From: Chryseobacterium sp. SNU WT5
GTDB taxonomy: Bacteria; Bacteroidota; Bacteroidia; Flavobacteriales; Weeksellaceae
Assembly: GCF_007362475.1 (NCBI RefSeq)
Contig: NZ_CP041687.1
Location: 2,666,001 to 2,730,000, forward strand
Direction: 5' to 3'
Length of the DNA stretch: 64,000 bases
This document shows positions 17,638-27,667 of the stretch, one piece after another. A program made the position numbers and the translations under genes. The notes below the pieces were generated by a model that was given only the letters and a program-made list of their open reading frames with translations, ran no database searches and was not told the DNA's origin. Numbering within the stretch: position 1 is the first letter of the stretch; the number at the start of each line of letters is the position of its first letter.

Positions 17638-20085
17638 TTGACTTTCGCACAAGTTATTCTTCCCTTAAATTTAAAAGGAACTTTTACCTATAAAGTTCCC
17701 GATGAACTTTTGAATTCAATACAGATCGGAATGCGTGTCTTAGTTTCATTTCGTGGTAAAAAGATCTATACCGGAATTGTTTTTGAAATTCATGATCAAG
17801 AATCTGAAACATTTGTCCCTAAAGAAATCATTAATATTTTAGATGATTTTCCCATTCTGCCAAAGGAACAAATTCAATTCTGGAATTGGCTGTCGAACTA
17901 CTATCTCTGTAATCTGGGTGATATTTATCGCTTTTCCTTTCCAGGATCTTTGAAATTAGAAAGTGAAACATATTTAAAATTAAGACCAAATGTTATTGTT
18001 GATTTTGAGAATTTAGATGTGAATGAAATGTATCTGATTCAGGCTTTAGAAGTTCGACAACTCATTAATCTGACGGAGATAGAAGCTTTCATCGCTAAAA
18101 AAGATATTGTAAAAACCATCAAATCGATGATTGATTTACAGTACATAGAAATTGATGAGAAAATATCAGAAAAATATAAATCCAAGGAGGTTGCTTATCT
18201 AAAGATTAATGAGGAAAAGGTAAAAAATGCCCATCTCCCAGAAATTCTTTTACTATTAAAACGTTCTCCAAAACAACAAGAATTATTTCTTTCCATTCTC
18301 GAAAAACAAACTGAAAGTCCCGAGAGGCCAATTAAAAAATCCTCTGTTTTAGAAGAAGGAAATTTTGCACACGCCCAATTAAAATCTTTAATTGAAAAAG
18401 ATCTGGTGCTGGAATATTACTTGCAAAAAGATCGATTGGAAAGTTATGAAGGGGAAACTGAAGAGCTGGAAAAACTAACCGAAATACAACATCAAGCAAA
18501 AAATGAGATTGATGAAGCTTTCGAAAAGGGAAAGAATGTTTTGTTGCACGGCGTCACTTCTTCTGGGAAAACCCATCTTTATTTAGAAAAGATCGATGAA
18601 ACTGTGGCAGATGGAAAAAATGTTTTATTCCTACTTCCGGAGATTGCGTTAACTAAACAGATTGTACAGCGTCTAGAAAAGAATTATGGCAAACAACTTG
18701 GCTTTTATCATCAGAAATTAACAGATTTTGAAAGAGTGGAGGTATGGCGAAGAATTAAAAATAATGATATTAAAATCCTGATCGGAACAAGGAATGCACT
18801 GTTCCTGCCGTACCAAAATCTAGGATTGGTTGTGGTAGACGAAGAGCATGATTCGAGTTACAAACCACGTGAGATCGCTCCTTTTTTTAATGCGAAAGAT
18901 GCAGCGCAGGTTTTAGCCAATTTCTACAATGCTCATGTTATATTAGGCTCGGCAACTCCTTCTGTAGAGTCCTATTACGCGGCAAAGAAGGATAAATTGA
19001 AATATATTTACATAAGTGAACGTTTTGGAAATGTAAAAATTCCGCAGTTTGAGTTGATTAATTTTAAAGAAGCGCAGGATTCTAAAAAAATCGTAGGTAA
19101 TTTTTCGCTACAACTGATCGATGAAATCCGACAGCAACTTGAACAGAAAAAACAAACCATGGTCCTCCATAACCGAAGAGGTTATGCAAACGTGGTAGAA
19201 TGTGAAAGTTGTGGTTATGTGAATTATTGTTCAAACTGTGATGTGGTGATGACTTATCATAAGTTTTCGAACGAAATGAAATGCCATTATTGTGGGCAAA
19301 AAGCAGCTAAGCCCCAAACGTGTCCAAAATGTAATTCTGAGCATTTAAATGTAAAAGGAGTAGGAGTGGAGCAGATTCATGAAGAGATGACAAGGATATT
19401 TCCGGAATCAGAAGTGGACAGAATGGATGTAGATTCCATGCGCAGAAAATTTGCCTATGAGAAATTGTATGAAAAAATTGAAGAAGGAGAAACCGATGTT
19501 ATTGTAGGTACTCAAATGATTTCCAAAGGTTTAGATTTTGAAAATATAGAATTAGTAGCGATTCCAAAAGCCGACTCCTTATTATATGTTCAGGACTTCC
19601 GTGCAGAAGAACGAGCCTTTCAGTTAATAACTCAAGTTTCCGGCAGAGCGGGAAGAATTTCAGGAAATGGGAAAGTGCTCATCCAGACTTATAATCCACA
19701 GCATTCTATTTTCCAATTGCTTAAAGATCAAGATACTGTAAAAGTTTATGAACATTTATTAACGGAAAGAAAGAAATTTCTATATCCTCCTTTTGTGAAG
19801 TTGATCATGATCGAATTAAAACATAGAAGAGAAGATAAAGTTAATCGTGCCTCTCAGTTTCTAGGTTCTATTCTACGGAAGTATTTACCTGAAGAATGTA
19901 TTCTCGGTCCGGAAAAATCACCGATCGGAAAGCTTAATTTAATGTATCAATATCAACTTTTACTTAAATTACCACGTGGTAAAAAGTATTCTGATTATAA
20001 AGAGATTGTGAATAAAAGTTTAGAAGAATTTGACGAAATAAAATCGTATCAATCGATCAAAAAGCTGATTTTTGTCGATTTTTAA
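17638..20085 (+). CDS. priA: primosomal protein N' (replication restart helicase)
   Basis: An 815-residue superfamily 2 DNA helicase that reloads the replisome at stalled forks. The frame opens with TTG (MTFAQVILPL), and that sequence is the normal N-terminus of the family, so TTG is accepted as start. Residues 1-110 are the 3'-end-binding domain. Walker A GVTSSGKTH lies at about 305-313 and the DEEH box at about 401. The zinc-binding insert carries CESCG...CSNCD and CHYCG...CPKCN (eight cysteines in four pairs), followed by helicase motifs V and VI (GTQMISKGLDF, QVSGRAGR). It is a single gene between two terminators. Confidence 0.96.
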   Translation: MTFAQVILPLNLKGTFTYKVPDELLNSIQIGMRVLVSFRGKKIYTGIVFEIHDQESETFVPKEIINILDDFPILPKEQIQFWNWLSNYYLCNLGDIYRFSFPGSLKLESETYLKLRPNVIVDFENLDVNEMYLIQALEVRQLINLTEIEAFIAKKDIVKTIKSMIDLQYIEIDEKISEKYKSKEVAYLKINEEKVKNAHLPEILLLLKRSPKQQELFLSILEKQTESPERPIKKSSVLEEGNFAHAQLKSLIEKDLVLEYYLQKDRLESYEGETEELEKLTEIQHQAKNEIDEAFEKGKNVLLHGVTSSGKTHLYLEKIDETVADGKNVLFLLPEIALTKQIVQRLEKNYGKQLGFYHQKLTDFERVEVWRRIKNNDIKILIGTRNALFLPYQNLGLVVVDEEHDSSYKPREIAPFFNAKDAAQVLANFYNAHVILGSATPSVESYYAAKKDKLKYIYISERFGNVKIPQFELINFKEAQDSKKIVGNFSLQLIDEIRQQLEQKKQTMVLHNRRGYANVVECESCGYVNYCSNCDVVMTYHKFSNEMKCHYCGQKAAKPQTCPKCNSEHLNVKGVGVEQIHEEMTRIFPESEVDRMDVDSMRRKFAYEKLYEKIEEGETDVIVGTQMISKGLDFENIELVAIPKADSLLYVQDFRAEERAFQLITQVSGRAGRISGNGKVLIQTYNPQHSIFQLLKDQDTVKVYEHLLTERKKFLYPPFVKLIMIELKHRREDKVNRASQFLGSILRKYLPEECILGPEKSPIGKLNLMYQYQLLLKLPRGKKYSDYKEIVNKSLEEFDEIKSYQSIKKLIFVDF

Positions 20086-20129
20086 CAAACTTTAACAGTG
20101 ATTCAACATTTTTTAGTATTGTTAAACCC

Positions 20130-20158
20130 TTGTCACTCAACAATATTTTATATTTTTG
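20130..20158 (+). promoter_or_regulatory. dacB promoter
   Basis: TTG (20130-20132), an 18-base spacer and TATTTTTG (20151-20158) fit the Bacteroidetes promoter consensus. The untranslated leader would be about 70 bases. Confidence 0.6.
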
Positions 20159-20236
20159 ACCGTTTCAAAGAAGTTTGTAAAAATAACAAGTTCATTTTTA
20201 ACTTACTTTAAATAGATAATCAAATAATAAAATTAA

Positions 20237-21691
20237 ATGATTAACATCAAAAAAATATTGGTTTCGTCGGCAATTGCAGTTTCTTCTTTTGCATTTAGTC
20301 AAGGAACCTATGTATCTTCAAATTATCCTCAATCATACGAAAGCCAAAATTCAAATAAATATTCAGAGTCTTCCGAAAAATTACTCAGTGCCAAAGAGCT
20401 TTTAGATATTAATCTGAATGCAATGGTGAACGATCCTGTTCTTCGAAATGCAAATTGGGGTTTTGTAGTGTATGATCCGAAAACTAAGAAAATCATTAGT
20501 TCCTATAATGAACAGGCCTCACTGATTCCCGCTTCTACAACCAAATTGTTGACCACAGAAACCGCGATGAATCTTTTAGGAGAGCGCTTTAAGTGGATTA
20601 CTCAACTCGAATATTCTGGCAACATCGACCATGACGGAAATCTAGAAGGTAATCTTTATATTGTTGGAAGTGGCGATCCCTCTTTGGGAACTAATAAAGC
20701 AGGAGCCTATTCTTATCGGGAAATTGTTTCTGATTTTGTAACTGCGATAGCAGAGAAAGGAATCAAAAAAATAAAAGGGGATATCATTATTCAAACGGGG
20801 GTATTTAAAGCAAATAAATCCCAGAGATTACCGGAGAATATTGTTTGGTTAGAAAATGGTAATTATTATCTGCCGGCAGGGACGACCTATGAAATTAATC
20901 CACAGAATGAAAAACTGATTGCAAAAAAATCAAATCCTTTTTCGGAAAGTAAAAATTATTATTACATTTCACCTTATGTGAACCAAATGGTGTACGCGGA
21001 TGAATTTAAAGGAGGGTATCTGACCACAAAATTACCGGACGCACCTTCTTATTTAGCCAATACTTTGCGGGCAACGATGATTAAAAGTGGTTTGCCTATT
21101 TCAGGAAAGGTAGTAACTAAGTTAACTGAAGTTCAACCCGAACCCAGAGAGTTCATTACCTCTTATCAATCTCCGGCGTTATCAGAGATTATCATGTATA
21201 CCAATCAGCATAGTGATAATGCTTTAGCAGAAGCAACCTTGAGAATGGTTGGATTTCAAAAATACGGAGACCAAACAATTGAGGCAGGTAGAAATGCGGT
21301 AATGAATCATCTAAAGACAGCGTCTTTCGAAACAGATGGTCTTAATTATTATGATGGTAGCGGATTATCTAGAAATAACGTGGTTACTCCCATAGCACAA
21401 GCAAAGTTTCTTTCGAACTTGATGCAGGAAAAATATTTTAATTCTTTTTTTGAAAGTTTACCAATTGGCGGACAGACAGGAACTTTAAAAAGAATGTTTA
21501 ATACGACAGGTTATGGACAAATTAATGCAAAAACCGGAACTTTAAATAAAGTGAAAACTTTGGCTGGGTATATGAAAACCAATTCCGGGAAAACTTTAGT
21601 GTTTTCTTTATTGATTAATAATTATGCAGGTTCTGTTGATATGGTAAAAGCAAGAATGGAACGAATTCTCGAACCAGCATTAAATCTGTAG
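20237..21691 (+). CDS. dacB: D-alanyl-D-alanine carboxypeptidase/endopeptidase (PBP4 type)
   Basis: A 484-residue periplasmic class C penicillin-binding protein that trims or cuts peptidoglycan peptides. A signal peptide (about 1-21, ending SFAFSQ) precedes the domain. The active-site tetrad SxxK is Ser100-Thr-Thr-Lys103 in IPASTTKLL. The SxN motif is SDNALAE (near 335) and the KTG motif is AKTGTLNKV (near 430). The large insertion between SxxK and SxN is the PBP4 signature. The gene is monocistronic, with its own promoter and terminator. Confidence 0.92.
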   Translation: MINIKKILVSSAIAVSSFAFSQGTYVSSNYPQSYESQNSNKYSESSEKLLSAKELLDINLNAMVNDPVLRNANWGFVVYDPKTKKIISSYNEQASLIPASTTKLLTTETAMNLLGERFKWITQLEYSGNIDHDGNLEGNLYIVGSGDPSLGTNKAGAYSYREIVSDFVTAIAEKGIKKIKGDIIIQTGVFKANKSQRLPENIVWLENGNYYLPAGTTYEINPQNEKLIAKKSNPFSESKNYYYISPYVNQMVYADEFKGGYLTTKLPDAPSYLANTLRATMIKSGLPISGKVVTKLTEVQPEPREFITSYQSPALSEIIMYTNQHSDNALAEATLRMVGFQKYGDQTIEAGRNAVMNHLKTASFETDGLNYYDGSGLSRNNVVTPIAQAKFLSNLMQEKYFNSFFESLPIGGQTGTLKRMFNTTGYGQINAKTGTLNKVKTLAGYMKTNSGKTLVFSLLINNYAGSVDMVKARMERILEPALNL

Positions 21692-21713
21692 AAATTCACG
21701 GTCTTAAATAACA

Positions 21714-21745
21714 AACCTTTCAATTTTAATTGGAAGGTTTTTTTA
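21714..21745 (+). terminator. terminator after dacB
   Basis: Arms AACCTTTCAATT / AATTGGAAGGTT (one G-U pair) at 21714-21725 and 21728-21739, followed by T6. Confidence 0.85.
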
Positions 21746-21771
21746 TATCTTTATCGCTAAAACATTAAACG

Positions 21772-23703
21772 ATGAAAAAAATTTATGTCTTGTTGATGCT
21801 GAGTGTCTTAACACAGGTATTCGCACAAAATGAAGAGGCAGAAAGAAAAAGTATGATCAATAATGAAAGTCGGCAATATGCAAAAATGATTGACTTCAAT
21901 GTCAATCCCAATACTTTAAATTATGATCTTAAATACCAGAGATTAGATTTGGATTTAGATCCAGCTCAACATTTCGTGAGTGGAACAGTAACAAGTCATT
22001 TTATTCCAAACGCAAATCTATCCAGGATGTACTTTGATTTTTCCAATGTTCTTGTGGTTTCGGAGGTGATATATCAAGGATCCAAATTAAGTTTTGAGCA
22101 GTTACCATCCAAAGAACTTAAAATAGATTTCTCATCCACTCTTACTGCAGCTACGTTGGATTCTTTATCAATCAAATATTCGGGTTCGCCTGATACTTCT
22201 GGTAGTGCTGGTGATGCTTTTACGGTCTCTACACAAGGTGGGACACCAGTTTTATTTACTCTTTCCGAACCTTATGGTGCCCAGGAATGGTTTCCAACAA
22301 AGCAGAGTATGAATGATAAAATAGATAAAGTAGATATCAAGATTACCACGCCTTCTCAATATAACGTTGCTTCTAACGGTAAATTGTTTTCTGAAACGAT
22401 ATTACCGGGAAATAAAAAATTGACATTTTGGCAAACTAACTATCCAATTTCAGCTTATTTAGTTGCTTTGGGAATTACGAATTATACTAAATTTAATGAT
22501 ACGATGGGAACGCCACCTTTCCCATTTGTGAATTATGTGTATCCGTCTACGGCAGCCAACTCAGCAACGATGGCGACCATCAATTGGACGAAGGATATAA
22601 TGGATGTCTTTGAGCAGTATTTTGGTGCTTACCCTTACAGAAATGAAAAATATGGGCACATGCAATTTGGCTGGGGTGGTGGAATGGAGCATTCTACAAT
22701 GTCGTCCATGGGAGGATTTAGTAAATCGCTTATCGCTCATGAACTTGCCCATCAATGGTTTGGAGATAAGGTAACCACTGGATCGTGGAATGATATATGG
22801 CTCAATGAAGGTTTTTCAACTTTCGGAGCTCATCTTGCCAATGAAAAGTTATTGATGACTAATACCCAGTTTATGTCTTTCCTTTCAAATGAAATTACTC
22901 TTGTTACCAGCAATGCTGGGGGAAGCGTGTACGTTTCAGATGCTAATTTAGGAAATACAAATGCTATTTTTAGCAGCAGATTGTCTTATTCTAAAGGGGG
23001 TTATGTGGTACGAATGTTGAAATGGATTTTAGGTGATGCTGCTTTTTATCAAGCCGTAAAAGAGTATCATTCAAGACCAAATCTTGCATACAGTTATGTA
23101 ACAACAAATGATTTAAAAAATTCTCTGTTATTGAGCACAGGAAAGGATTTTACCGAATTTTTTAATGATTGGATCTATGGTGAAGGATATCCAACTTACC
23201 AGATAAAATGGAACCAGACACCAGATAAAATTTTAAGATTTAACATAGGCCAAACCCAAAGTCATTCGTCGGTGAATTTCTATGAAATGCCATTGCCAAT
23301 TAAGGTTACCGGAACCAATAACGAAATTGCTTATCTGGTTTTAGATCATACCACCAATAATCAGGTGTTCGCGAAACCACTGACTTTTAATGTGGCTTCG
23401 ATTCAGTTTAATTATGAAAATCAAATTCTTACAAAAAATGCAAATGTTGTAAAAGATCCTTCTATCCTTTCGACTGGTGATGTTGCTAAGAATACTTTCA
23501 AAATTTACCCTAATCCAGTTAAAGAACAACTTTCTGTAAACGGAATAAATAAAGATGAACCTTTCGAAATTTTCAGTGTAGATGGAAAGATGGTAAAATC
23601 AGGACTTCTTTCAGTTAAAAAATCAATTAATGTGAACAGTCTTCCAAAAGGAGTTTACTTTTTGAAAATTACGGAGAGAAATTTGAAATTTATTAAAGAA
23701 TAG
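21772..23703 (+). CDS. secreted M1 family metallopeptidase with type IX sorting domain
   Basis: A 643-residue secreted aminopeptidase. A signal peptide (MKKIYVLLMLSVLTQVFAQ) is followed by an N-terminal beta domain and the gluzincin catalytic domain. The substrate motif reads GGGMEH, the zinc motif HELAHQWFG has His323, Glu324 and His327, and the third ligand Glu is in WLNEGF about 18 residues later. Residues from about 575 (IYPNPVKEQLSVNG) to the end form a type A C-terminal domain of the type IX secretion system. The product should therefore cross the outer membrane and lose this tail. It lacks the ERAP1-like C-terminal half of long M1 enzymes, as usual for this group. Confidence 0.94.
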   Translation: MKKIYVLLMLSVLTQVFAQNEEAERKSMINNESRQYAKMIDFNVNPNTLNYDLKYQRLDLDLDPAQHFVSGTVTSHFIPNANLSRMYFDFSNVLVVSEVIYQGSKLSFEQLPSKELKIDFSSTLTAATLDSLSIKYSGSPDTSGSAGDAFTVSTQGGTPVLFTLSEPYGAQEWFPTKQSMNDKIDKVDIKITTPSQYNVASNGKLFSETILPGNKKLTFWQTNYPISAYLVALGITNYTKFNDTMGTPPFPFVNYVYPSTAANSATMATINWTKDIMDVFEQYFGAYPYRNEKYGHMQFGWGGGMEHSTMSSMGGFSKSLIAHELAHQWFGDKVTTGSWNDIWLNEGFSTFGAHLANEKLLMTNTQFMSFLSNEITLVTSNAGGSVYVSDANLGNTNAIFSSRLSYSKGGYVVRMLKWILGDAAFYQAVKEYHSRPNLAYSYVTTNDLKNSLLLSTGKDFTEFFNDWIYGEGYPTYQIKWNQTPDKILRFNIGQTQSHSSVNFYEMPLPIKVTGTNNEIAYLVLDHTTNNQVFAKPLTFNVASIQFNYENQILTKNANVVKDPSILSTGDVAKNTFKIYPNPVKEQLSVNGINKDEPFEIFSVDGKMVKSGLLSVKKSINVNSLPKGVYFLKITERNLKFIKE

Positions 23704-23743
23704 TAAACTCAAAGGTAACATAACTTTGAAACAGCAAAAAAAT

Positions 23744-23772
23744 AAAAGCCTTCCGAAAGAGGGCTTTTTTTC
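23744..23772 (+). terminator. terminator after the M1 peptidase gene
   Basis: Stem AAAAGCC / GGCTTTT (23744-23750, 23762-23768) with an 11-base loop, then a continuing T-run. Confidence 0.75.
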
Positions 23773-23800
23773 TTAAATTAGCCATTCAAAATAAAAAATT

Positions 23801-24994
23801 ATGATATCTACCAAATACCTGGAGAATTTACAGAACGAACTTCAAAATATTAAGAATGATGGCCTCTATAAAACAGAAAGAATTATCACTTCGCAGCAGT
23901 CTGCTGTCATTGAAGCAAATGGTAAAACACTTTTGAATTTCTGTGCCAATAATTATTTAGGTTTATCAAATAATAAAGAGGTGATGAAAGCTTCCCAAGA
24001 CATGATTGAAAGTCATGGATACGGAATGTCTTCCGTACGTTTTATCTGTGGAACTCAGGATATTCATAAAGATTTGGAAGCTAAAATATCTAAATTCCTA
24101 GGTTTAGAGGATACTATTCTATACGCTGCCTGTTTTGATGCGAACGGTGGAGTTTTCGAACCATTGTTTACCGATCAGGATGCGATTATCTCCGATGAAT
24201 TAAATCATGCTTCAATCATTGATGGAGTGCGTTTATGTAAGGCAGCACGATACCGTTACAAGAATAATAATATGGCCGATTTGGAAGAACAGCTCATTGA
24301 AGCTTCCAAAAAAGACCACCGATTTAAAATCATCGTTACAGATGGTGTATTCTCAATGGACGGGATTGTCGCAGACTTAAAAGGTGTTTGCGATTTGGCA
24401 GATAAATATGATTGTTTGGTAATGGTTGATGATTCGCACGCAACAGGATTTATTGGTAAAACGGGAAGAGGAACACATGAAGCCAATGAAGTAATGGGCA
24501 GAGTAGATATTATCACCTCCACTTTAGGAAAAGCTTTAGGAGGTGCGCTTGGAGGATTTACTTCTGGGAAGAAAGAAATTATTGATATGTTGAGACAACG
24601 TTCAAGACCTTATTTATTTTCGAATTCCTTAGCTCCTGGTATTGTGGGTGCAGCGATTAAAGTTTTGGATATGATTTCCGACGATACTTCTTTGAGAGAT
24701 CAAGTGATGCAAAATGCAGAATATTTTAGAAAAGAAATGAAAGCCAAAGGTTTTGATATTCCAGACGGAGATGCAGCTATTGTTCCAGTCATGTTATACG
24801 ATGCACCTCTCGCTCAAAAGATGGCAGAACACTTAATGGATGAAGGAATCTATGTAATCGGTTTTTTCTTCCCGGTAGTGCCAAAAGGAAAAGCAAGAAT
24901 CAGAGTTCAGCTTTCTGCGGCGCATACTAAAGAACAGTTGGATAAAGCTATTGCAGCTTTTGAAAAAGTTGGGAAAGACTTAGGAGTAATTTAA
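23801..24994 (+). CDS. kbl: glycine C-acetyltransferase
   Basis: A 397-residue PLP enzyme of the alpha-oxoamine synthase family. The close match in length and sequence to KBL points to 2-amino-3-ketobutyrate CoA ligase, which cleaves aminoketobutyrate from threonine breakdown into glycine and acetyl-CoA. The N-terminus GLYKTERIITS and LNFCANNYLGLS are typical. VDDSHATGFIGKTGRGTHE contains the PLP-ring Asp and His, and the Schiff-base lysine lies in STLGKALGG. 8-Amino-7-oxononanoate synthase or serine palmitoyltransferase are less likely because the family-specific C-terminus (FPVVPKGKARIRVQ) is that of KBL. The partner threonine dehydrogenase is not in the window. Confidence 0.9.
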   Translation: MISTKYLENLQNELQNIKNDGLYKTERIITSQQSAVIEANGKTLLNFCANNYLGLSNNKEVMKASQDMIESHGYGMSSVRFICGTQDIHKDLEAKISKFLGLEDTILYAACFDANGGVFEPLFTDQDAIISDELNHASIIDGVRLCKAARYRYKNNNMADLEEQLIEASKKDHRFKIIVTDGVFSMDGIVADLKGVCDLADKYDCLVMVDDSHATGFIGKTGRGTHEANEVMGRVDIITSTLGKALGGALGGFTSGKKEIIDMLRQRSRPYLFSNSLAPGIVGAAIKVLDMISDDTSLRDQVMQNAEYFRKEMKAKGFDIPDGDAAIVPVMLYDAPLAQKMAEHLMDEGIYVIGFFFPVVPKGKARIRVQLSAAHTKEQLDKAIAAFEKVGKDLGVI

Positions 24995-24999
24995 ATTAC

Positions 25000-25437
25000 A
25001 TGAAACGGAATTATCTTTTACTGCTTTTGATTTTTGGTATTACTTCTTGTAGTATCTCAAAAATTAATCAGTATGTAAAAGATGGTAAGGTGCAAAGAAG
25101 AGAGGGTAGATGGGTTGAGGAAAATTCATCAGAAGAAGGAATTTTTATTTCTAAAGGAAGGTATCGTGACGGTGAAAAGATAGGGATCTGGAGAACCAGC
25201 CTCAACGGAAATCGTTATCAGAGAGAAGCCTTCCGAAAAGATCTTATTAAAACCAAATTCTACTATCCTAATGGAAGAATAAAGGAAAAAGGACAGTCTA
25301 AAATGGAACGTGATGATGATTTTAGACATTGGTTTTACATGGGAGATTGGACGCATTATAATAAGAGCGGACAACTAATGTATATTAAAACTTATCATAA
25401 AGATAAAAAGGCGGATAGTGTCGCGGTTAGACAGTAG
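25000..25437 (+). CDS. small lipoprotein with MORN/YwqK-like repeats
   Basis: A 145-residue protein with a lipoprotein signal (hydrophobic LLLLLIFGI, lipobox ITSC with Cys17). The mature part shows repeats of the MORN/YwqK type, as in SKGRYRDGEKIGIWR, YYPNGRIKEKG and GDWTHYNKSGQLMYIKTYH. Such proteins are common surface lipoproteins in Flavobacteriia, but no function is established. It starts 5 bases after kbl and probably shares its transcript. Confidence 0.75.
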   Translation: MKRNYLLLLLIFGITSCSISKINQYVKDGKVQRREGRWVEENSSEEGIFISKGRYRDGEKIGIWRTSLNGNRYQREAFRKDLIKTKFYYPNGRIKEKGQSKMERDDDFRHWFYMGDWTHYNKSGQLMYIKTYHKDKKADSVAVRQ

Positions 25438-25493
25438 CTACTTATTCAATTTTATTGAAGGGAAAATTTTCAAAAACGTATTTCGTATTAAAA

Positions 25494-25922
25494 ATGTTCA
25501 GTAAGCAGGAAGCACAGCAAATCAGAAAGGAATTCTGGATCGCGTTTGGAAAAAGCTTTCCTAGAAAGTGGATTTTATACAATACGAAAATCAAAGATTT
25601 CTCCTTTAAATTCAATGCTGATCCTAAAAAAGCGGAAGTTTCTCTAGATATAGAGATGACTGATGAACTTTATCGAAATGCTTATTTTGACAAAATCTGG
25701 TCTTTGGAATCTATTTTAGAAGAAGAGATTGGAGCAGTTCAGAAAGATGAATTTTATACTTTGGATAATGGAAAAGTGATTTCTAGATTTTGGGTAACCA
25801 AAGAAAATGTTTCCGTTTATAACAAAAGCACATGGTCAGATATATTTGCATTTTTTATAGAGAAAATGGAAGGCTTTGAAAGGGTGTTTTATGAATACGA
25901 AGATTTCATTAAAGATGTATAA
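25494..25922 (+). CDS. DUF4268 domain-containing protein
   Basis: A 142-residue cytoplasmic protein whose family has no assigned function. I chose the ATG at 25494 (MFSKQEAQQIRKEFW) because the family normally begins there; a TTG 13 codons earlier is possible. It has a compact alpha/beta pattern: a basic N-terminal helix, a FNADPKKAEVSLDIE strand pair, and a C-terminal acidic helix. DUF4268 is also found attached to restriction or DNA-repair proteins in other bacteria, but here it stands alone. Confidence 0.75.
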   Translation: MFSKQEAQQIRKEFWIAFGKSFPRKWILYNTKIKDFSFKFNADPKKAEVSLDIEMTDELYRNAYFDKIWSLESILEEEIGAVQKDEFYTLDNGKVISRFWVTKENVSVYNKSTWSDIFAFFIEKMEGFERVFYEYEDFIKDV

Positions 25923-25951
25923 TCCCATTTATTGTTTCCTATTTGGTCAAA

Positions 25952-25985
25952 AAAAACCTTCAAGATCTAATTCTCGAAGGTTTTT
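25952..25985. terminator. bidirectional terminator
   Basis: Outer arms AAAAACCTTC / GAAGGTTTTT (25952-25961, 25976-25985), with inner AGA/TCT pairing, lie between the convergent DUF4268 gene and gldG. Confidence 0.85.
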
Positions 25986-25988
25986 CTT

Positions 25989-27644
25989 TTACTGAAATTT
26001 CTTTTTTCGCCACCAGTAGAAAATTCCGCCTAAGAGACCAATAATTAGAAGAGGAAATAACAGATTAAACCATTGCCAATTGCTTTTTTCATCATCAATT
26101 CTCTGTCGGTCAAGTAATCGAGCTTCTATATTTCTGTTCCTTAATTCCATTAAATTGGAATCATCCAGCAGGTAATCCAGCGCATTTCTAAGAAATTGTT
26201 CATTTCCGTATGCTTGTTTGGTGAGTAGATCTTCGCCCAATGGTAATGCTTTGCCCTTATAGATTTGATTTCTACCTACATCACCATCGGCAATAACAAT
26301 CATTCTGTTGTTTGCACTTTGCGCCTTAAATTGAGGGTACATTTTTCGTTCGCTTCTTGCAACGTAGGCAGAATTAAATTTCCCCTCTAAACTAACTGCA
26401 AAAATTTTAGGCGAAGTAGGTTGTTCTAATTCACCTGGCGCATCTGCACTCACAATTTCGGTCAATGAAACGTAATTCGGTACTTGCTTCACAGTTGTTC
26501 TGTTACTGGACTCAAACAAAATATTAGTTTTAATGTTTTTTCGTCCTAAAGTATCAATAGAAGTTGGAAATTCGAATTTTACAGGATTGATGTTTTTAGT
26601 AATTGGATTTTTATTTTCAGAAATCCCTAAAGGAAAATAAGGCCACAGAAAACTGCTGTATTGCGGGTTTCCGGCAACTTCACCCGAGACAATTCTAATT
26701 AACGCACTTTTTTGCATATCCTTTACCAAACCAGCGTTCAGACGAATTCCGTAATTGAAAAAGAAGTCAGTTAAATTTAAGTCCTGTGGGTAGGCCATGA
26801 TTTTTTTTGACTGAAAAAGCGTATCCATTTCCGCATTTACTGCATCGACCATCCACAGCGTTTTTCCTCCATTCATGATATATTGGTCAATGATGACCTT
26901 TTCATTCTCTGTAAAAGGTTTCCTTGGTTTTGCGATGACTAATGCATCCATTTTAGTTAATAATGGAACATCAGCATAAGTTAATTCCGTTTGGTTTTGA
27001 GGAATTACGGGTCCTGCATTATAATTTTCGGAAGCTATTTTCATGAATCCTTCAAATTCCTGCGGACGGAGTTCATCTTGATTAATTAAAACCCCGATGT
27101 TTTTTTTACGAATTTGAGTGCTGTTTTTGATATTTGAAACCAAATTATATTCTAAGTTTTCAATGGATCTATTCAGTTGTTCAGATGCGTCTATTCCCGT
27201 TTGGTTGATGATTAAAGGAACTGATGTACCGTGGCGGTTATATTTAATTGTCGCATAGGGGAAAATAACAATTTCAGATATTTTACCTTCTTTCATGTCA
27301 GGTAAAATTGAAGGTTCCAGTCCCATGGCCGCCAAAGTATCTTTTGACATCTTTGTTTTAATGGGATCAATAAACCGGTAATCAATTTTCGAATTTACTT
27401 TTCGAAACTCTTCCAGCATAAATCTTGTTTCGTTTTGTAACTGACGGAAACTGGCAGGGAAATCTCCCTCTAAATATACGTCGACCATCAATGGTTTCTT
27501 CACAGATTCCAAAACTTTGATCGTACTTTCGGATAGCGTGTATCTTTTCTCCTGTGTTAAATCAAAACGTTTGGAGAACATCCCAAATACACCCAAAAAT
27601 AATCCAAGGACAAGAATAATATAAATACTATTTTTTTTATTCAT
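25989..27644 (-). CDS. gldG: gliding-motility ABC transporter component GldG
   Basis: A 551-residue membrane protein of the GldG family. One N-terminal helix (about 5-25) and one C-terminal helix (about 525-545, WFNLLFPLLIIGLLGGIFYWW) flank a large periplasmic domain of the ABC_transp_aux type, visible in VDYRFIDPIK-like sequence and NIGVLINQDE. GldA, GldF and GldG form an ABC transporter needed for gliding in Flavobacterium johnsoniae. Many non-gliding Weeksellaceae keep the genes. It is last in the minus-strand set hemJ-gldF-gldG. gldA is not in the window. Confidence 0.93.
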   Translation of the reverse strand: MNKKNSIYIILVLGLFLGVFGMFSKRFDLTQEKRYTLSESTIKVLESVKKPLMVDVYLEGDFPASFRQLQNETRFMLEEFRKVNSKIDYRFIDPIKTKMSKDTLAAMGLEPSILPDMKEGKISEIVIFPYATIKYNRHGTSVPLIINQTGIDASEQLNRSIENLEYNLVSNIKNSTQIRKKNIGVLINQDELRPQEFEGFMKIASENYNAGPVIPQNQTELTYADVPLLTKMDALVIAKPRKPFTENEKVIIDQYIMNGGKTLWMVDAVNAEMDTLFQSKKIMAYPQDLNLTDFFFNYGIRLNAGLVKDMQKSALIRIVSGEVAGNPQYSSFLWPYFPLGISENKNPITKNINPVKFEFPTSIDTLGRKNIKTNILFESSNRTTVKQVPNYVSLTEIVSADAPGELEQPTSPKIFAVSLEGKFNSAYVARSERKMYPQFKAQSANNRMIVIADGDVGRNQIYKGKALPLGEDLLTKQAYGNEQFLRNALDYLLDDSNLMELRNRNIEARLLDRQRIDDEKSNWQWFNLLFPLLIIGLLGGIFYWWRKKKFQ

Positions 27645-27667
27645 TTTTTAACAGCAATAAAAGTTGT